From Leptodactylus fallax (Eukaryota > Chordata > Amphibia > Anura > Leptodactylidae): DNA of 64,000 bases. A program made the position numbers and the translations under genes. The number at the start of each line of letters is the position of its first letter. Position 1 is the first letter of the stretch. The stretch lies in the NCBI GenBank assembly GCA_947044405.1, contig CAMRHE010000063.1, positions 6,009,501 to 6,073,500 of the forward strand, given 5' to 3'. Below the pieces are notes generated by a model. It was not told the DNA's origin. It searched no databases and was given only the letters and a program-made list of their open reading frames with translations. Positions 22,605 through 32,879 of the stretch are shown here, piece by piece.

Positions 22605-23280
22605 TTTAAAGGGATGACTGACAGAAAGTTCAGAAAACCTTTAAATTTCTGCCCCCTACATGATTAGACCCTAAAGAAAAATTCCCATATGATGTAATAT
22701 CAGTATCTGCTCAGGAATTTGACTGAATATTTCTTCCCCGCAAGCGATAGTTAACTATATTTTCGGAAAACACATCCCTCATACTTGTATGTAAATTTCC
22801 TGAATTTCTCCGCACTGTAGGTTTTCATTACCTCGGGAAAGTTCTACAATGTCTTCATGTGACACTCACGTCTAGTTACCGGGGTGGACGTTACTATCAG
22901 ATGTCAGGATGTCTAAACAATGTGCATTATGCATCCCCAAGAGCTGAAATCCTGGCTTACAAGCAATGCTTGGGGCAGAGTATTGTCAGCTGATGACACA
23001 CAACCCTCTGCAGCACTTAGACCGAACCGGAACAGACAACGAGGCCGATCGATAATGGCTTTCAACATTGTCTAAAAAATTCTACATTGTGCTTGGCACC
23101 TGATCTCTATCTACTAGGAAGGATCTTCCCATTGACTGAATGAAATGAGAACTCGACACAGTCCCGGCATCCACATAGTTTAAATAAGTTGACAGAATCG
23201 ATATTTTTGACACTCTTGGGCCTATATATTCTCTTTTGGCAGTCATATGGCAGGTTGCTTGGCAACCATTAGACTTCCTG
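22605..23280. other. Unassigned, mostly single-copy-looking DNA
   Basis: A TTAAAGGGATGACTGACAG start near 22607 may be one end of a TTAA element. The rest shows no gene or repeat that I can support. Confidence 0.4.
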
Positions 23281-23293
23281 TCTGGGTGACTAC

Positions 23294-23848
23294 CAGAGAT
23301 GGATGAACCTCTCAAAATTCATGTCATTTTGGGCTTGGCTGGCTCAGGTCCCTGATTTATTTCTGGACGAACAAGTGCCATTATTATACTGTGAGGTCTC
23401 TTCATACCCCAGGGTATAATGGAGCGAGTAAAAAATAAAAAACATTCATACCTTCCCTCATCTCTTTTACGCCTCCGGCACTCTTGTCCGTGGTGATGTC
23501 ATGAGCCCAAGGTGACTGCTGAGGCCTGTGATCTGATGATGTCATGACGCTTGGCAAGCCCATGTTACCACTGTGGCCCAATCACAGGTCTCAATAGTGA
23601 CCCCAAGCACATGACATCCCCAGAAGAGCATTGGACCCCGGGAGGAGGCCCAGAAGTGGTGAGGGAATGTTTTTTTTTTTTTTTCACCTCCCCTGGGCCT
23701 CCATTTATTATACTCTGCAATGCATGTGGCAGAGGCCATTTTAGTTTGTCTGAGACGAATCCCCAGTTGTTCGGTTTTGTTAAAATTCGAACAATTTGGG
23801 ATATTCGGGTCAAACTCGGCTCGTGACGAAGCAGTTCGCCCATCTCTA
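23294..23848 (+). mobile_element. hAT-like non-autonomous element, complete, 555 bp
   Basis: The octamer GTGACTAC is duplicated exactly at 23286-23293 and 23849-23856. The ends read CAGAGATGGATGAACC and CAGTTCGCCCATCTCTA, giving inverted termini of the YAGAGATGG type. An 8-bp duplication plus such ends is the hallmark of hAT elements. The interior has no transposase; the 77- to 105-residue frames in it lack any motif. This is the reference copy for the fragments listed at 3090, 10790, 17256, 19630, 22455 and 41995. Confidence 0.9.
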
Positions 23849-23859
23849 GTGACTACCAT

Positions 23860-24350
23860 TTGAGACCATGTCCATTAGCTATTTATATTGAAGAAGTCAC
23901 AGGAAGCTCTACCTGTAGACATAGAAAAGATTTAGTGCCCTAGCCCTTGAGGACTATGTACATGGCCATATTATGTATGTTACACATGGTGCCCGTTGTC
24001 TCTGCCATGGTCCTATATTGTACCTCTGACCTCATAGAGTGGTACATTGAGGATTGGCATGTTTAAATTCATGTCTTACAACCATACTAGCCAATTCTGA
24101 GAGGCTCATGAAAAGAGGGGAGACCTCCCGAAGTCCTGGAAGAGTTGGCAAATCTCCCTGGCTCCCAAATCTGCTGGACTCCCTATTGTTTAACATATGA
24201 CTTGGGCACTTTCTGTGCTGGTCACGTCCCATAAAGGGGGTCATGGCCAACACATTACCTTGCCCCCCTCAGAAAAAGGGACGTGGCACACACCAAAAAG
24301 GGGCAGGTCACATCCTAAAGGGGGCATGACCATGACAAAACCTTGCACAA
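23860..24350 (+). repeat. Unassigned to 24085, then dispersed repeat copy 3
   Basis: 24090-24350 has GAGACCTCCCGAAGTCCTGG, AAAAAGGGGCAGGTCACATC and related blocks shared with 20265-20560. The preceding 200 bp show nothing recognisable. Confidence 0.5.
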
Positions 24351-24354
24351 AATA

Positions 24355-24735
24355 ATTGTGTGTGCAGGTCTGCCTGAAGCCAACTTTACAATTTTGGCAA
24401 GCATGCTTACTACCCACGTAGGTATATGAAGGTAGAATTGCTTCTAGGGGTGCCTACAGCGCCTCATTGAGGTATCATGCAGCAGTGCAAGGAATATTTT
24501 CAAGTGTGTAATATGGAACTTTAACTTGCATGTGGCTTTGCTGTGTCATATTTACCAACATTTTGCTCCCAAAATTGGGACGACCAACCCATGGGAATGA
24601 CCTGAGATGGCTCCAAAAATGACCACTTTGGGGCAAATTTGCATAAAGGAAAAGGCGCAGAAACAAGAAACATTGAGAATTAAGGGATACCAGTGTATAG
24701 AGAGGGGGCAAAAGAAATTGGAAAGCACCTTAGCT
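24355..24735. other. Unassigned stretch
   Basis: No gene or repeat recognised. Confidence 0.35.
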
Positions 24736-24741
24736 ATACTC

Positions 24742-24912
24742 CAGTGTTGGACTGAGGTTCCTTGGGCACTCCAGATAAAATGATCCTGGGGGCCCCTAGG
24801 ACATTGACCATAGTACCCTTCATATTTGGTTGTCTTCTGCTGGACCATTATTGTGTTAGAGCCTGGGCCCCCTGAGGATCCTCTGGTGCTATGGTGGGTC
24901 AGTCCAACACTG
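24742..24912 (+). mobile_element. Small element with CAGTGTTGGACT inverted ends, copy 2
   Basis: It starts CAGTGTTGGACTGAGG and ends GTCAGTCCAACACTG, 171 bp apart. The flanking octamers CTATACTC and CTACCCCC match at only 5 of 8 positions, so a hAT origin is possible but not shown. It is the sister copy of 17007-17197. Confidence 0.65.
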
Positions 24913-24949
24913 CTACCCCCCATCCCCTTGATCTAAGCCCTACTTTCAC

Positions 24950-25700
24950 ACAGCTGCAGCCTGTTCCAATGTATCAGCGTGGGCAAATCTTTCTCCCAAC
25001 CGGCAGCTTTACCTAGACTAATACACTGTAGCAATCTATCAGCTCTGACCAGGATTTTTTTTTTTTTTTTTTTATTAGAGATCTTGAAAAAGAAGAGATA
25101 AATAAAAAATAATAAAAAAAGAAATTGTGGCAAATTTTTGAATTTTCTTCCATTGAAATTAATTGAAAAAAAAAAAAGCCGGGAAAGATGTAAAATTGCA
25201 ATTTTTTTCCTTGAAGTTCTGCCCGGCTATGTTATCTAAGGTTACACCATGGGGGGAAGTGTCCTTGTGCAAAGTTTTATCTTTCTACACCTGTTGTAAA
25301 ACTTCACTGGATTCGACCTTCTCCCAGGCATTCCCCACATTCCTCCTTGTATAAGCAACATGTGCCCCAGCTGTTCCTGACATAGACCTTATAGCACATA
25401 ATCTCTGTTTGCATGCATCCCAATAGTGAGACAGCTCCTCAAAGAAAATATATACCCCCCCAGATAAAACCAGGGTAATACACTCCAAGGAACTCCTCAT
25501 CCACATTGATCTCTGCAGTTAATAACACTAATGCCGATAACATGAGATGTTTCCCACACAGTCAGCTCAAGAGGTGGATGAGCCCCAAAGGGAATATCCA
25601 AAGCCGTGCCGCAGGGCCTGTTTATAGATAATGGAGACCTAGAAGATAAGTGTGGACAGATAGAACTTCCATTTAGTACTCAGGCTATACTGCTATTCAG
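24950..25700. other. Unassigned stretch with T and A tracts
   Basis: A T-tract lies at 25053-25073 and A-tracts near 25164-25176. No supported gene. Confidence 0.4.
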
Positions 25701-26152
25701 TGGCCAACTAGTCAAAGGGTTAATGAGAGTGTCCCTGGAGGTCTAAGGCAACCAAGAGATTAATGGTAAAGCTCCTGGTGGTCTAGGCCTGGGCTACCAA
25801 GAGATTAATGGTAAAGCTCCTGGTGGTCTAGGGCAGTCAAATGGTTAATGTTAAAGCTTCTGGTGGTCTAGGGCAACCAAGGGATTAATGGTAAAGCTCC
25901 TGGTGGTCTAGGGCAACCAAGGGATTAATGGTAAAGCTCCTGGTGGTCTAGGCCTGGGCTACCAAGAGATTAATGGTAAAGCTCCTGGTGGTCTAGGGCA
26001 GTCAAATGGTTAATGGTAAAGCTCCTGGTGGTCTAGAGTAACCAAGAGATTAATGGTAAAGCTCCTGGTGGTCTAGGGCAACCAAGGAATTAATGGTAAA
26101 GCTCCTGGTAGTTTAGAGCATTCAAGCGGTTAATAGAATCCCTGGTGGTCTG
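25701..26152. repeat. 40-bp minisatellite, about 11 copies with higher-order structure
   Basis: The unit is GGGCAACCAAGGGATTAATG followed by GTAAAGCTCCTGGTGGTCTA. Two copies carry an extra five bases (GGCCTGGGCTACC), each followed by the GGGCAGTCAAATGG variant. They lie four units apart, so a block of about 165 bp was itself duplicated. The first and last copies are the most diverged. Confidence 0.92.
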
Positions 26153-26269
26153 TGGTTTTGAAAGCTTCTATTCTCCACTCTACAGTTGGCTATACATACA
26201 CAAAGTTGACCGGTCCTAAGGTCAGTCATCAGTATCAAATCCCCGTTGATCAGCTTTTTAAAACTCATG

Positions 26270-26525
26270 ACTAGAGATGTGCAAACCGGTTTGTATCGAA
26301 CCTGGTTTGTTACAAATTTTCCAAAAATTTCAGTTGAACTAGAGATTTTTGGGGTTCACCACAAAAATTATCCCCCCCCCTTTTCCAGAGGGCTCCACCA
26401 AGGCATCCAGTTTTCTTTCCCCGATCCTTTTTTGTCTCTCTCTGTGATGTCAGCAGGTCTTGGGTCACCGCTGAGTCCTTTGATTGGGCCTAAGCAATCA
26501 CGTAGGGGTGCTAAAACATGCTAGC
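26270..26525 (+). repeat. hAT-like element, left-end fragment (tentative)
   Basis: It starts CTAGAGATGTGCAAACCGG, resembling the YAGAGATGGGCGAAC end, and continues with TATCGAACCTGGTTTGTTAC. No right end or duplication was seen. Confidence 0.4.
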
Positions 26526-26741
26526 AAAATCCTTGACAGGCTGCAATTCACAATACAACCACTGGGTGGATACATATAAGACAGACTTCTTGTGACAGAG
26601 TATCAAAGAATTGTGTTGTTTTGAAAAGATAGTTATCTAGTGACTTACACAGCTGAGCATGTCAAACCAAGAGGGAACTTAATGAGGGACACATCTGTAC
26701 AATATTGGTAATACAACAAAATCCTTTAAAACCCATTTTAA

Positions 26742-27077
26742 AGAGGACCTTTTACCACCTCCACCAGCTCCAGCTCTTTGCATCCTTCAATAGTTGCTGC
26801 TCCACCGATTCCAGTTGGAATTTTTTCTCTAGACCCCCACTGTTCCTGAGTAATCATTTCTGTTAGCTTCAGTACAATTATGCTCTCTACCATCAGGTGG
26901 GCGGTCCCTGAGCTGAAGCAGACATATCAGGGCCCGCCCACCTGCCAACAGAGATCCTAATTGCTGAAACAAATAGCAACGATTGCTCGGGAACGGTGGG
27001 GGCTAGAGAAAAATTCCAACCGCGCCAGAATCAGTGGAGCAGAGAGTTGGAGATGGTGATGGAGGTGAAAGGTCCTC
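26742..27077. mobile_element. TTAA foldback element, CCACCTCCACC family, copy 2
   Basis: TTAA lies at 26738-26741 and 27078-27081. The ends AGAGGACCTTTTACCACC and GGAGGTGAAAGGTCCTC are inverted, and the arms pair through GACCCCCACTGTTCCTGAG and CTCGGGAACGGTGGGGGC. It is closely related to 14127-14493. Confidence 0.9.
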
Positions 27078-27084
27078 TTAAAAT

Positions 27085-28100
27085 AATTGTCTTTGATATT
27101 ATAGTGGGACAAGAGACAGCGGTGAACAAAGCAGAGAATGCAATTTTCAACCGGCCAAGAAACATGGAAGAATCTAGACATGTCTCCAATGATTATATGC
27201 AAAAATATATCATTTCAGTCCGAAAACAATCATTGCTTTATGTATGAGTAGTCATACGCCATGCACCAAGGTGACTATAATGGCACGGCTATGTCGATAA
27301 GGAAGAGGCTCCTTAGACGCTGCATAATGAAACGAATTCCACTTAATACTTCTGACCACAAGCATTTGTTCCCGTTAATCTATCAGGATTAGATTTAATC
27401 ATAAAACTCGATGACGCTTCCTCGAGCTTAGATATTGGGTTTTGATCTGTTTCTGGAATTTGGAAGATAAAAGATGGCAGTGAGTATTATGAATCCCGTT
27501 GTCAAGATACAGAAGTCTCATTTTCGCGACGTCTCTGGGTAAAGGATATGTAACACTTAATCAAAGCGGACAAGTGCTCGACTACGCCGAACGGTAAACC
27601 GGCATAGATCATCCTACTCTTTTCTAATACGTCTGTGACACCGTGATATACCGTGCCGGGATATTGTAACCGCGCAAATTAAAAATAGATCACTTAGTCA
27701 ATGCAGAAATTATGCAATTATGGCTCCGGCTCCGCCAACTAGAGGTCATTGCTTAATTCCCACCGGAATTTAGTGTTACTTATGTTTTCCTGTGTATGTT
27801 CATTCATCACTAAGACAGATGGCCGTAGGCTAAGGGAGTAGTGCTCAAATGCAAAAGACGCTACCTAAACATTTTAAGGAAGTTATTAGCAAGATTATTT
27901 GGCCATTGGGCTATTGACTGCTCTCTTTTACATGTCTCCTTGTATAATGAACTAGTCTTAAAGGGATTGTCCATTTTTATCATGAAGTGGTTTTTAGATC
28001 CAGAATTCTCTGCTGAATAATTTCTTAATAAGTCCTTAGTGTGGTTGAAGCACCGTTTTCACCCCTGCATGGACATGAACTGGAAAGGCAACATTTTGAC
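27085..28100. other. Unassigned, largely single-copy-looking DNA
   Basis: 27290-27900 has several CpGs and no long frame. A TTAAAGGGATTGTCC element start lies at 27958-27972 without a found partner. Confidence 0.4.
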
Positions 28101-28103
28101 AGC

Positions 28104-28186
28104 CTGTAGCCACCACTAGAGGGAGCTGAGGAGCTGTATAATAATTTTAGAGTAGGCTTCTAAGCTCCCTCTAGTGGTGGCTGCAG
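28104..28186. repeat. 83-bp foldback (CTAGAGGGAGCT arms)
   Basis: CTGTAGCCACCACTAGAGGG at 28104 pairs with CCCTCTAGTGGTGGCTGCAG ending at 28186. The arms are 24 bp with a 35-bp loop. A single related arm occurs near 22518. Confidence 0.8.
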
Positions 28187-28544
28187 ATATCCAGCATAGT
28201 AACTTTACGTAAACAAGTCCTCCGAATGCTCAGAGTTGTAGTCGGTAACCCATAGGTTGGAGATCACTAGTCGAGCCCAGAGGACTAACTGATGGGTGAA
28301 CACTTGGTTGGCCATTAACTATTCCTCCTGACCGTTCCTCACCGCCCATACACATACATGGCTTAATTCAGCCGAGCATGCATATGTTCTCATTCTGGAG
28401 AGGGGAGTAATCCACAAGTTGGGAATGTAAGGACTGAGCATTGAAATTCAACATGCCCGATCCTTCTTTCATCTGTTGGGTAAAATTTGGTAGATCCACA
28501 TGCACATAGTTGTCTGGTTGGGCAAACTTTTATCTTGTGTGTAA

Positions 28545-28837
28545 GGGATTTTCTGGGATTTCCCTTATTATTAAGCTAGTCCAAGTCCTAGCTCCAATAT
28601 CGATCAACTGCTGATGGCACATTTTATAGTGGCCAAGCCAAACTATTACAGCTCTGCTCCGATCCATTCCAAAGTGGGTGGATCTACAGTATTGCCGCAT
28701 GGCCACTGTAAAACGTATAGAGCCATGTGCACTGGATTGATAGGGGCCAAGCAGAGAATCGGCGCAGGGGAAGGGTATCAGCCCCTCACCAATCACATAT
28801 CTAAATGGTCATCAAAAAAGAACAATGGAAAATCCCT
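28545..28837. mobile_element. Degraded TTAA element, AGGGATTTTC ends
   Basis: The right end AAAATCCCTTTAA is clear, with TTAA at 28838-28841. The left end reads GTAAGGGATTTTCTGG with a mutated TTAA. The interior is non-coding. Confidence 0.5.
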
Positions 28838-28849
28838 TTAACAATCATA

Positions 28850-30420
28850 GTCGGTTTGCTCTGTAATATGACTCAACACAAACTCCATGTCAGGATAGAT
28901 TCACATCTGTGCTGAAGATGTTGGATACCCAACAGATCCCCTATAGTCAATGGGGTTCATCAGGAACATTGATGTCCGTCATTAGACGCATCCGTCGTGC
29001 CTGTTCCATCCACTCTTCTGTCCCTATGATGAAACAGAAGAACAGACTAAACAACACCGATGTGAACATAGCCCGACATGGACCCCACATATAAAACCTA
29101 TAGATGTCTATGGGCCCACACCGTCCATCTTTAGATCCATGCTGTATCCCCTTGGGTCGTCTATCATGGAGATGCTCTCCGATAGAAATAACCCTGCACT
29201 CCAGAATTCTGGCGCAAAAAAAGTTGAAAAGCAAGGACTTACGACTTTTTCTAGCTCATTTCCGCCTACATTTTGCAACTTTTTTTTATTTTTAAAAGTG
29301 GGTGGTAAAGTGGGCCTGGTTAGCCTGTCCCGTTGTCTGTACTCCAGATTTATCAACTGCAACTTTTTAAAAAGTTGCAAAAATTGTCACAAACTCACTC
29401 ATTAAAAAGTGGTGTAACAATTCAACAATCTAATGTATCAAACAATCTAATGTATCAAACATCGTGTAACATTTGATAGTTTTGCCGCAAATTATACCAA
29501 CGCAGACTCCAGCAAAATTGGCTTAAAAAATTCCCCTAATGATAAATTTAAAGGCACCATATGGCGGCATATCAGGGACCTACTGCTCCCTAGTAATGGA
29601 TCACCATGTGCCGCTATACACATGAAGGTCTGTGGCTTTAAATATACATTTTAGCCTGGTATCTTTCAGTAGAAGTTTCACTACCGCCACCCAGTTGTGA
29701 AACATTACCCTGGTGACCGCATTTCTCTTTTTCCGTAAAACGCCAATGGCCAGCCGGCACCGACACGCGATATACAATAGCGGTACTTTTACTGAACGGG
29801 TTGTTTAGCTTTTTATTCTAGATTAATCAAATTAATGAGGCTTTCTAAATGCAAACGCATTACAGGTGTACCTAATCTACGCTTTATGACCCTGTCGTCA
29901 TTAAGCACAGGCCTCATTTACGCGCTTCGAAAATGCAAAGGCAGCGTTACCGCCACCACCCGCCCAGGACTTAACGTGAAGAATAGAACAAGCAATTGAC
30001 TGCCGTCCAAAAACCAGGCCCACGTACTTTCAGTAATGAGGTCTCTACTCCCGAGACTGGCATGATGTTCTATCAAACACACACCAATTATTGACTCTGG
30101 AAACCGAGACACCGGGATATAATTCTGTGATCGAGGAGCTAATCATATCTCAGAATTACACCGTGATTTGTGCTCGGTTTGTCCTAAAATAAGTTGTTTT
30201 AAACACTTGGCTGTGCTGGGAGGAGAACGAATCCGCAAAGTCTACCCAATGAAAGCTGTCGGGGAAAAGCTAAGAAGGTGGGACATAGACAGCCTAGGAA
30301 ATCTAGCCAGTAGGGGTACAAAGGGGGAGGCAACACTTATTCCTGGGCTAAAGGATCCTCATTCAAGTGAGCTGCAATACCAAACACAGCCAGGGGTGGC
30401 GCTGTTGCTGGGAAGAAAGT
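28850..30420. other. Unassigned stretch with dispersed repeat fragments
   Basis: 29210-29420 holds internally repeated AAAGTTGCAA/TTTTTGCAACTTTTT-type segments. ACCATATGGCGGCATA near 29557 also occurs near 3423. 29740-30160 looks single-copy with CpGs. GAGCTGCAATACCAAACACA (30370-30389) belongs to a dispersed repeat also seen near 18675. No gene supported. Confidence 0.4.
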
Positions 30421-30431
30421 AGTTCTTTTAA

Positions 30432-30604
30432 AGGGGTTCCCCACTTGCTTAGCATCTGATCTCTGGAGGTCTCACATGGAGAACTCACAGGAACTAGATG
30501 GTCCCTGTTCTTGAGATTGCTGAAGATCCCACTGGTGAGACCCCCAATGATCAGGCAAAGATCCACAGGATAGGGGGCTACATGACTATAGTGGGACAAC
30601 CCCT
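30432..30604. mobile_element. TTAA element, AGGGGTTCCCCAC/AGGGGTTGTCCCAC ends, 173 bp
   Basis: TTAA lies at 30428-30431 and 30605-30608. The right end reads GTGGGACAACCCCTTTAA, inverted to the left AGGGGTTCCCCACTT. CTGGAGGTCTCACATGG and CTGGTGAGACCCCCA form the internal pairing. Non-coding. Confidence 0.8.
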
Positions 30605-30749
30605 TTAACTTTAAAAAATATTTAAAGAGGACCTTCCATGAATTCAGTGCACAGTCAGCTTTGCCTGTATATGCCCGGGTGCAGGAGATATTGCACTGAT
30701 ATCCCTCCACTGTCAGAAGGGCGGGGCTTACAGCTCAGCATCATCGTGT

Positions 30750-31230
30750 TAATGGTGTTCTGTGACTATTATATGATGGTTTTATTTGAGCACTATATGA
30801 TGGTATTATTTGACTACTATGTGATGGTATTATTTGAGCACTATATGATGGTGTTGTGTGACTACTATATAATAATAATACATTTTATTTATATAGGGCC
30901 AACATATTCCGCAGAACTGTACAATTTGTATATGACGGTATTATTTGACTACTATGTGATGGAATTATTTGAGCACTATATGATGGTGTTGTGTGACTAC
31001 TATATAACGATATTATTTGACTACTATATGATGGTATTTTTTGAGCATTTTATGATGGTGTTATTTGACTACTAAATAATGGTATTATTTGAGCACTAAA
31101 TGATGGTGTTATGTGACTACTATATGATTGTATTATTTGAGCACTATGTGATGGTATTATTTAAGCACTATATTATGGTGTTTGCCCGGGTATTATTTGA
31201 GCACTATATGAAGGTGTTGTGTGACTACTA
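30750..31230. repeat. 24-bp minisatellite, left portion
   Basis: The unit TATTATTTGAGCACTATATG plus ATGG alternates with a TTTGACTACTATGTGATGG variant, giving a 48-bp dimer. The 24-bp period encodes an 8-residue repeat (MMVLFEHY/MVLFDYYM) in an open frame, which I treat as incidental. It is interrupted at 30869-30935 and split by the Tc1 element at 31233; it resumes at 32784. Confidence 0.9.
30869..30935. repeat. Dispersed motif inserted in the minisatellite
   Basis: AATAATAATACATTTTATTT followed by ATATAGGGCCAACATATTCC and GCAGAACTGTACAATTTG breaks the 24-bp period. I recall similar ATATAGCGCCAACATATTCC sequence as common in frog genomes. Confidence 0.55.
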
Positions 31231-31232
31231 TA

Positions 31233-32783
31233 CAGTCATGGCCAAAAGTTTTGAGAATGACACAAATATTATATTTTCACATGATCTGCTGCCCTCTGGT
31301 TTTTATGTGTGTTTGTCAGATGTTTTTATCACATACAGAAATAGAATTGCATTCATATTATGAGTAACAGAAGCTTATATTGACAGTTAGAATGAGTTAA
31401 TGCAGCAAGTCAATATTTGCAGTGTTGACCCTTCTTCTTCAGGACCTCTGCAATTCTCCCTGGCATGCTCTCAATCAACTTCTGGACCAAATCCTGACTG
31501 ATAGCAGTCCATTCTTGCAGAATCAATGCTTTCATTTTGTCTGAATTTGTTGGTTTTTGTTTGTCCACCCGTCTCTTGATGATTGACCACAAGTTCTCAA
31601 TGGGATTAAGATCTAGGGAGTTTCCAGGCCATGGACCCAAAATCTCTATGTTTTGTTCCCTGAGCCATTTAGTTATCACCTTTGCTTTATGGCAAGGTGC
31701 TCCATCATGCTGGAAAAGGCATTGTTGAGCGCCAAACTGCTCTTGGACGGTTGGGAGAAGTTGCTCCTGGAGGACATTCTGGTACCATTCTTTATTCATG
31801 GCTGTGTTTTTAGGCAAGACTGTGAGAGAGCCGATTCCCTTGGCTGAGAAGCAACCCCACACATGAATGGTTTCAGGATGCTTTACAGTTGGCATGAGAC
31901 AAGACTGGTGGTAGCGCTCACCTCTTCTTCTCCGAATAAGCTGTTTTCCAGATGTTCCAAGCAATCGAAAAGGGGACTCATCAGAGAAAATGACTTTACC
32001 CCAGTCCTCAGCAGTCCACTCCCTGTACCTTTTGCAGAATATCAGTCTGTCCCTGATGTTTTTTCTGGAGAGAAGTGGCTTCTTTGCTGCCCTCCTTGAG
32101 ACCAGGCCTTGCTCCAAGAGTCTCCGCCTCACAGTGCGTGCAGATGCACCACACCTGCCTGCTGCCATTCCTCAGCAAGCTCTGCACTGCTGGTAGCCCG
32201 ATCCCGCAGCTGAAACACTTTTAAGAGATGGTCCTGCCGCTTGCTGGTCTTTCTTGGGCGCCCTGGAGCCTTTTTGGCACCAATGGAACCTCTCTCCTTG
32301 AAGTTCTTGATGATGCGATAGATTGTTGACTGAGGTGCAATCTTTCTAGCTGCAATACTCTTCCCAGTTAGGCCATTTTTATGCAGTGCAATGATGACTG
32401 CACGTGTTTCTTTAGAGATAACCATGGTTAACAGAAGAGAAACAATGATGGCAAGCACCAGCCTCCTTTTAAAGTGTCCAGTGGTGTCATTCTTACTTAA
32501 TCATGACAGATTGATCTCCAGCCCTGTCCTCATCAACACCCACACCTGTGTTAATGGAGCAATCACTGAAACGATGTTAGGTGGTCCTTTTAAGGCAGGG
32601 CTGCAATGATGTTGAAATGTGTTTTGGGGGATAAAGTTCATTTTCTAGGCAAATATTGACTTTGCAAGTAATTGCTCTTTATAACATTCTGGAGTATATG
32701 CAAATTGCCATTAGAAAAACTGAAGCAGTAGACTTTGTAAAAATTAATATTTGTATCATTCTCAAAACTTTTGGCCATGACTG
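31233..32783 (-). mobile_element. Tc1-like transposon with frameshifted transposase, 1551 bp
   Basis: The ends read CAGTCATGGCCAAAAGTTTT in inverted orientation, flanked by TA at 31231-31232 and 32784-32785. The outer about 40 bp match closely. Further in, AAGTCAATATTTGC occurs near 31408 and, inverted, near 32650, like the inner repeats of IR/DR elements. The interior is a single transposase on the minus strand broken by one frameshift. Removing the element and one TA restores the 24-bp minisatellite in phase, so the insertion is clean. A lone end of the same family is at 47388-47450. Confidence 0.93.
31410..32425 (-). pseudogene. Tc1-like transposase, frameshifted, DD35E spacing
   Basis: The N-terminal part begins MVISKETRAVII at 32425 and carries the helix-turn-helix region and an APGRPRK linker. 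Its frame ends at 32129 after EEWQQAG. The C-terminal part continues in another frame from about 32165 (SARTVRRRLLEQG) to KKGQHCKY at 31410. The break lies between about 32130 and 32165 and is explained by loss of one base or gain of two. The catalytic residues remain visible: Asp in FSDESPF, Asp in FQHDGAPCH and Glu in DLNPIENLW, with 35 residues between the last two by my count, one more than in the transposase at 1625-2647. Leu replaces the usual Pro just before DLNPIE. The product is presumably inactive as it stands. Confidence 0.9.
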
Positions 32784-32870
32784 TATGATGGTATTATTTG
32801 ACTACTATGTGATGGTATTATTTGAGCACTTTATGATGGTGTTATTTGACTACTATATGATGGTGTGATG
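32784..32870. repeat. 24-bp minisatellite, right portion
   Basis: Three and a half units (TATGATGGTATTATTTGACT and so on) continue the array of 30750-31230 on the far side of the Tc1 insertion. Confidence 0.9.
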
Positions 32871-32879
32871 TGTTTACTT

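Noticed and set aside
23542..23859. Frames of 91 to 105 residues on both strands
   Set aside because: They lie inside the non-autonomous hAT-like element and have no transposase motif.
24742..24912. 8-bp hAT target duplication around the CAGTGTTGGACT element
   Set aside because: The flanking octamers match at only 5 of 8 positions, too weak to claim.
25701..26152. Possible CRISPR-like array of regular repeats
   Set aside because: The units are contiguous tandem copies without unique spacers, in eukaryotic sequence. The same holds for the 24-, 30-, 42- and 49-bp arrays.
30638..31363. 145- and 87-residue frames with an 8-residue repeat MMVLFEHY
   Set aside because: The 24-bp minisatellite period is a multiple of three, so the frame stays open by arithmetic. 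There is no start context or homology, and the variants do not preserve residues.
31537..32196. Several plus-strand frames of 63 to 78 residues
   Set aside because: Antisense shadows of the frameshifted Tc1 transposase.
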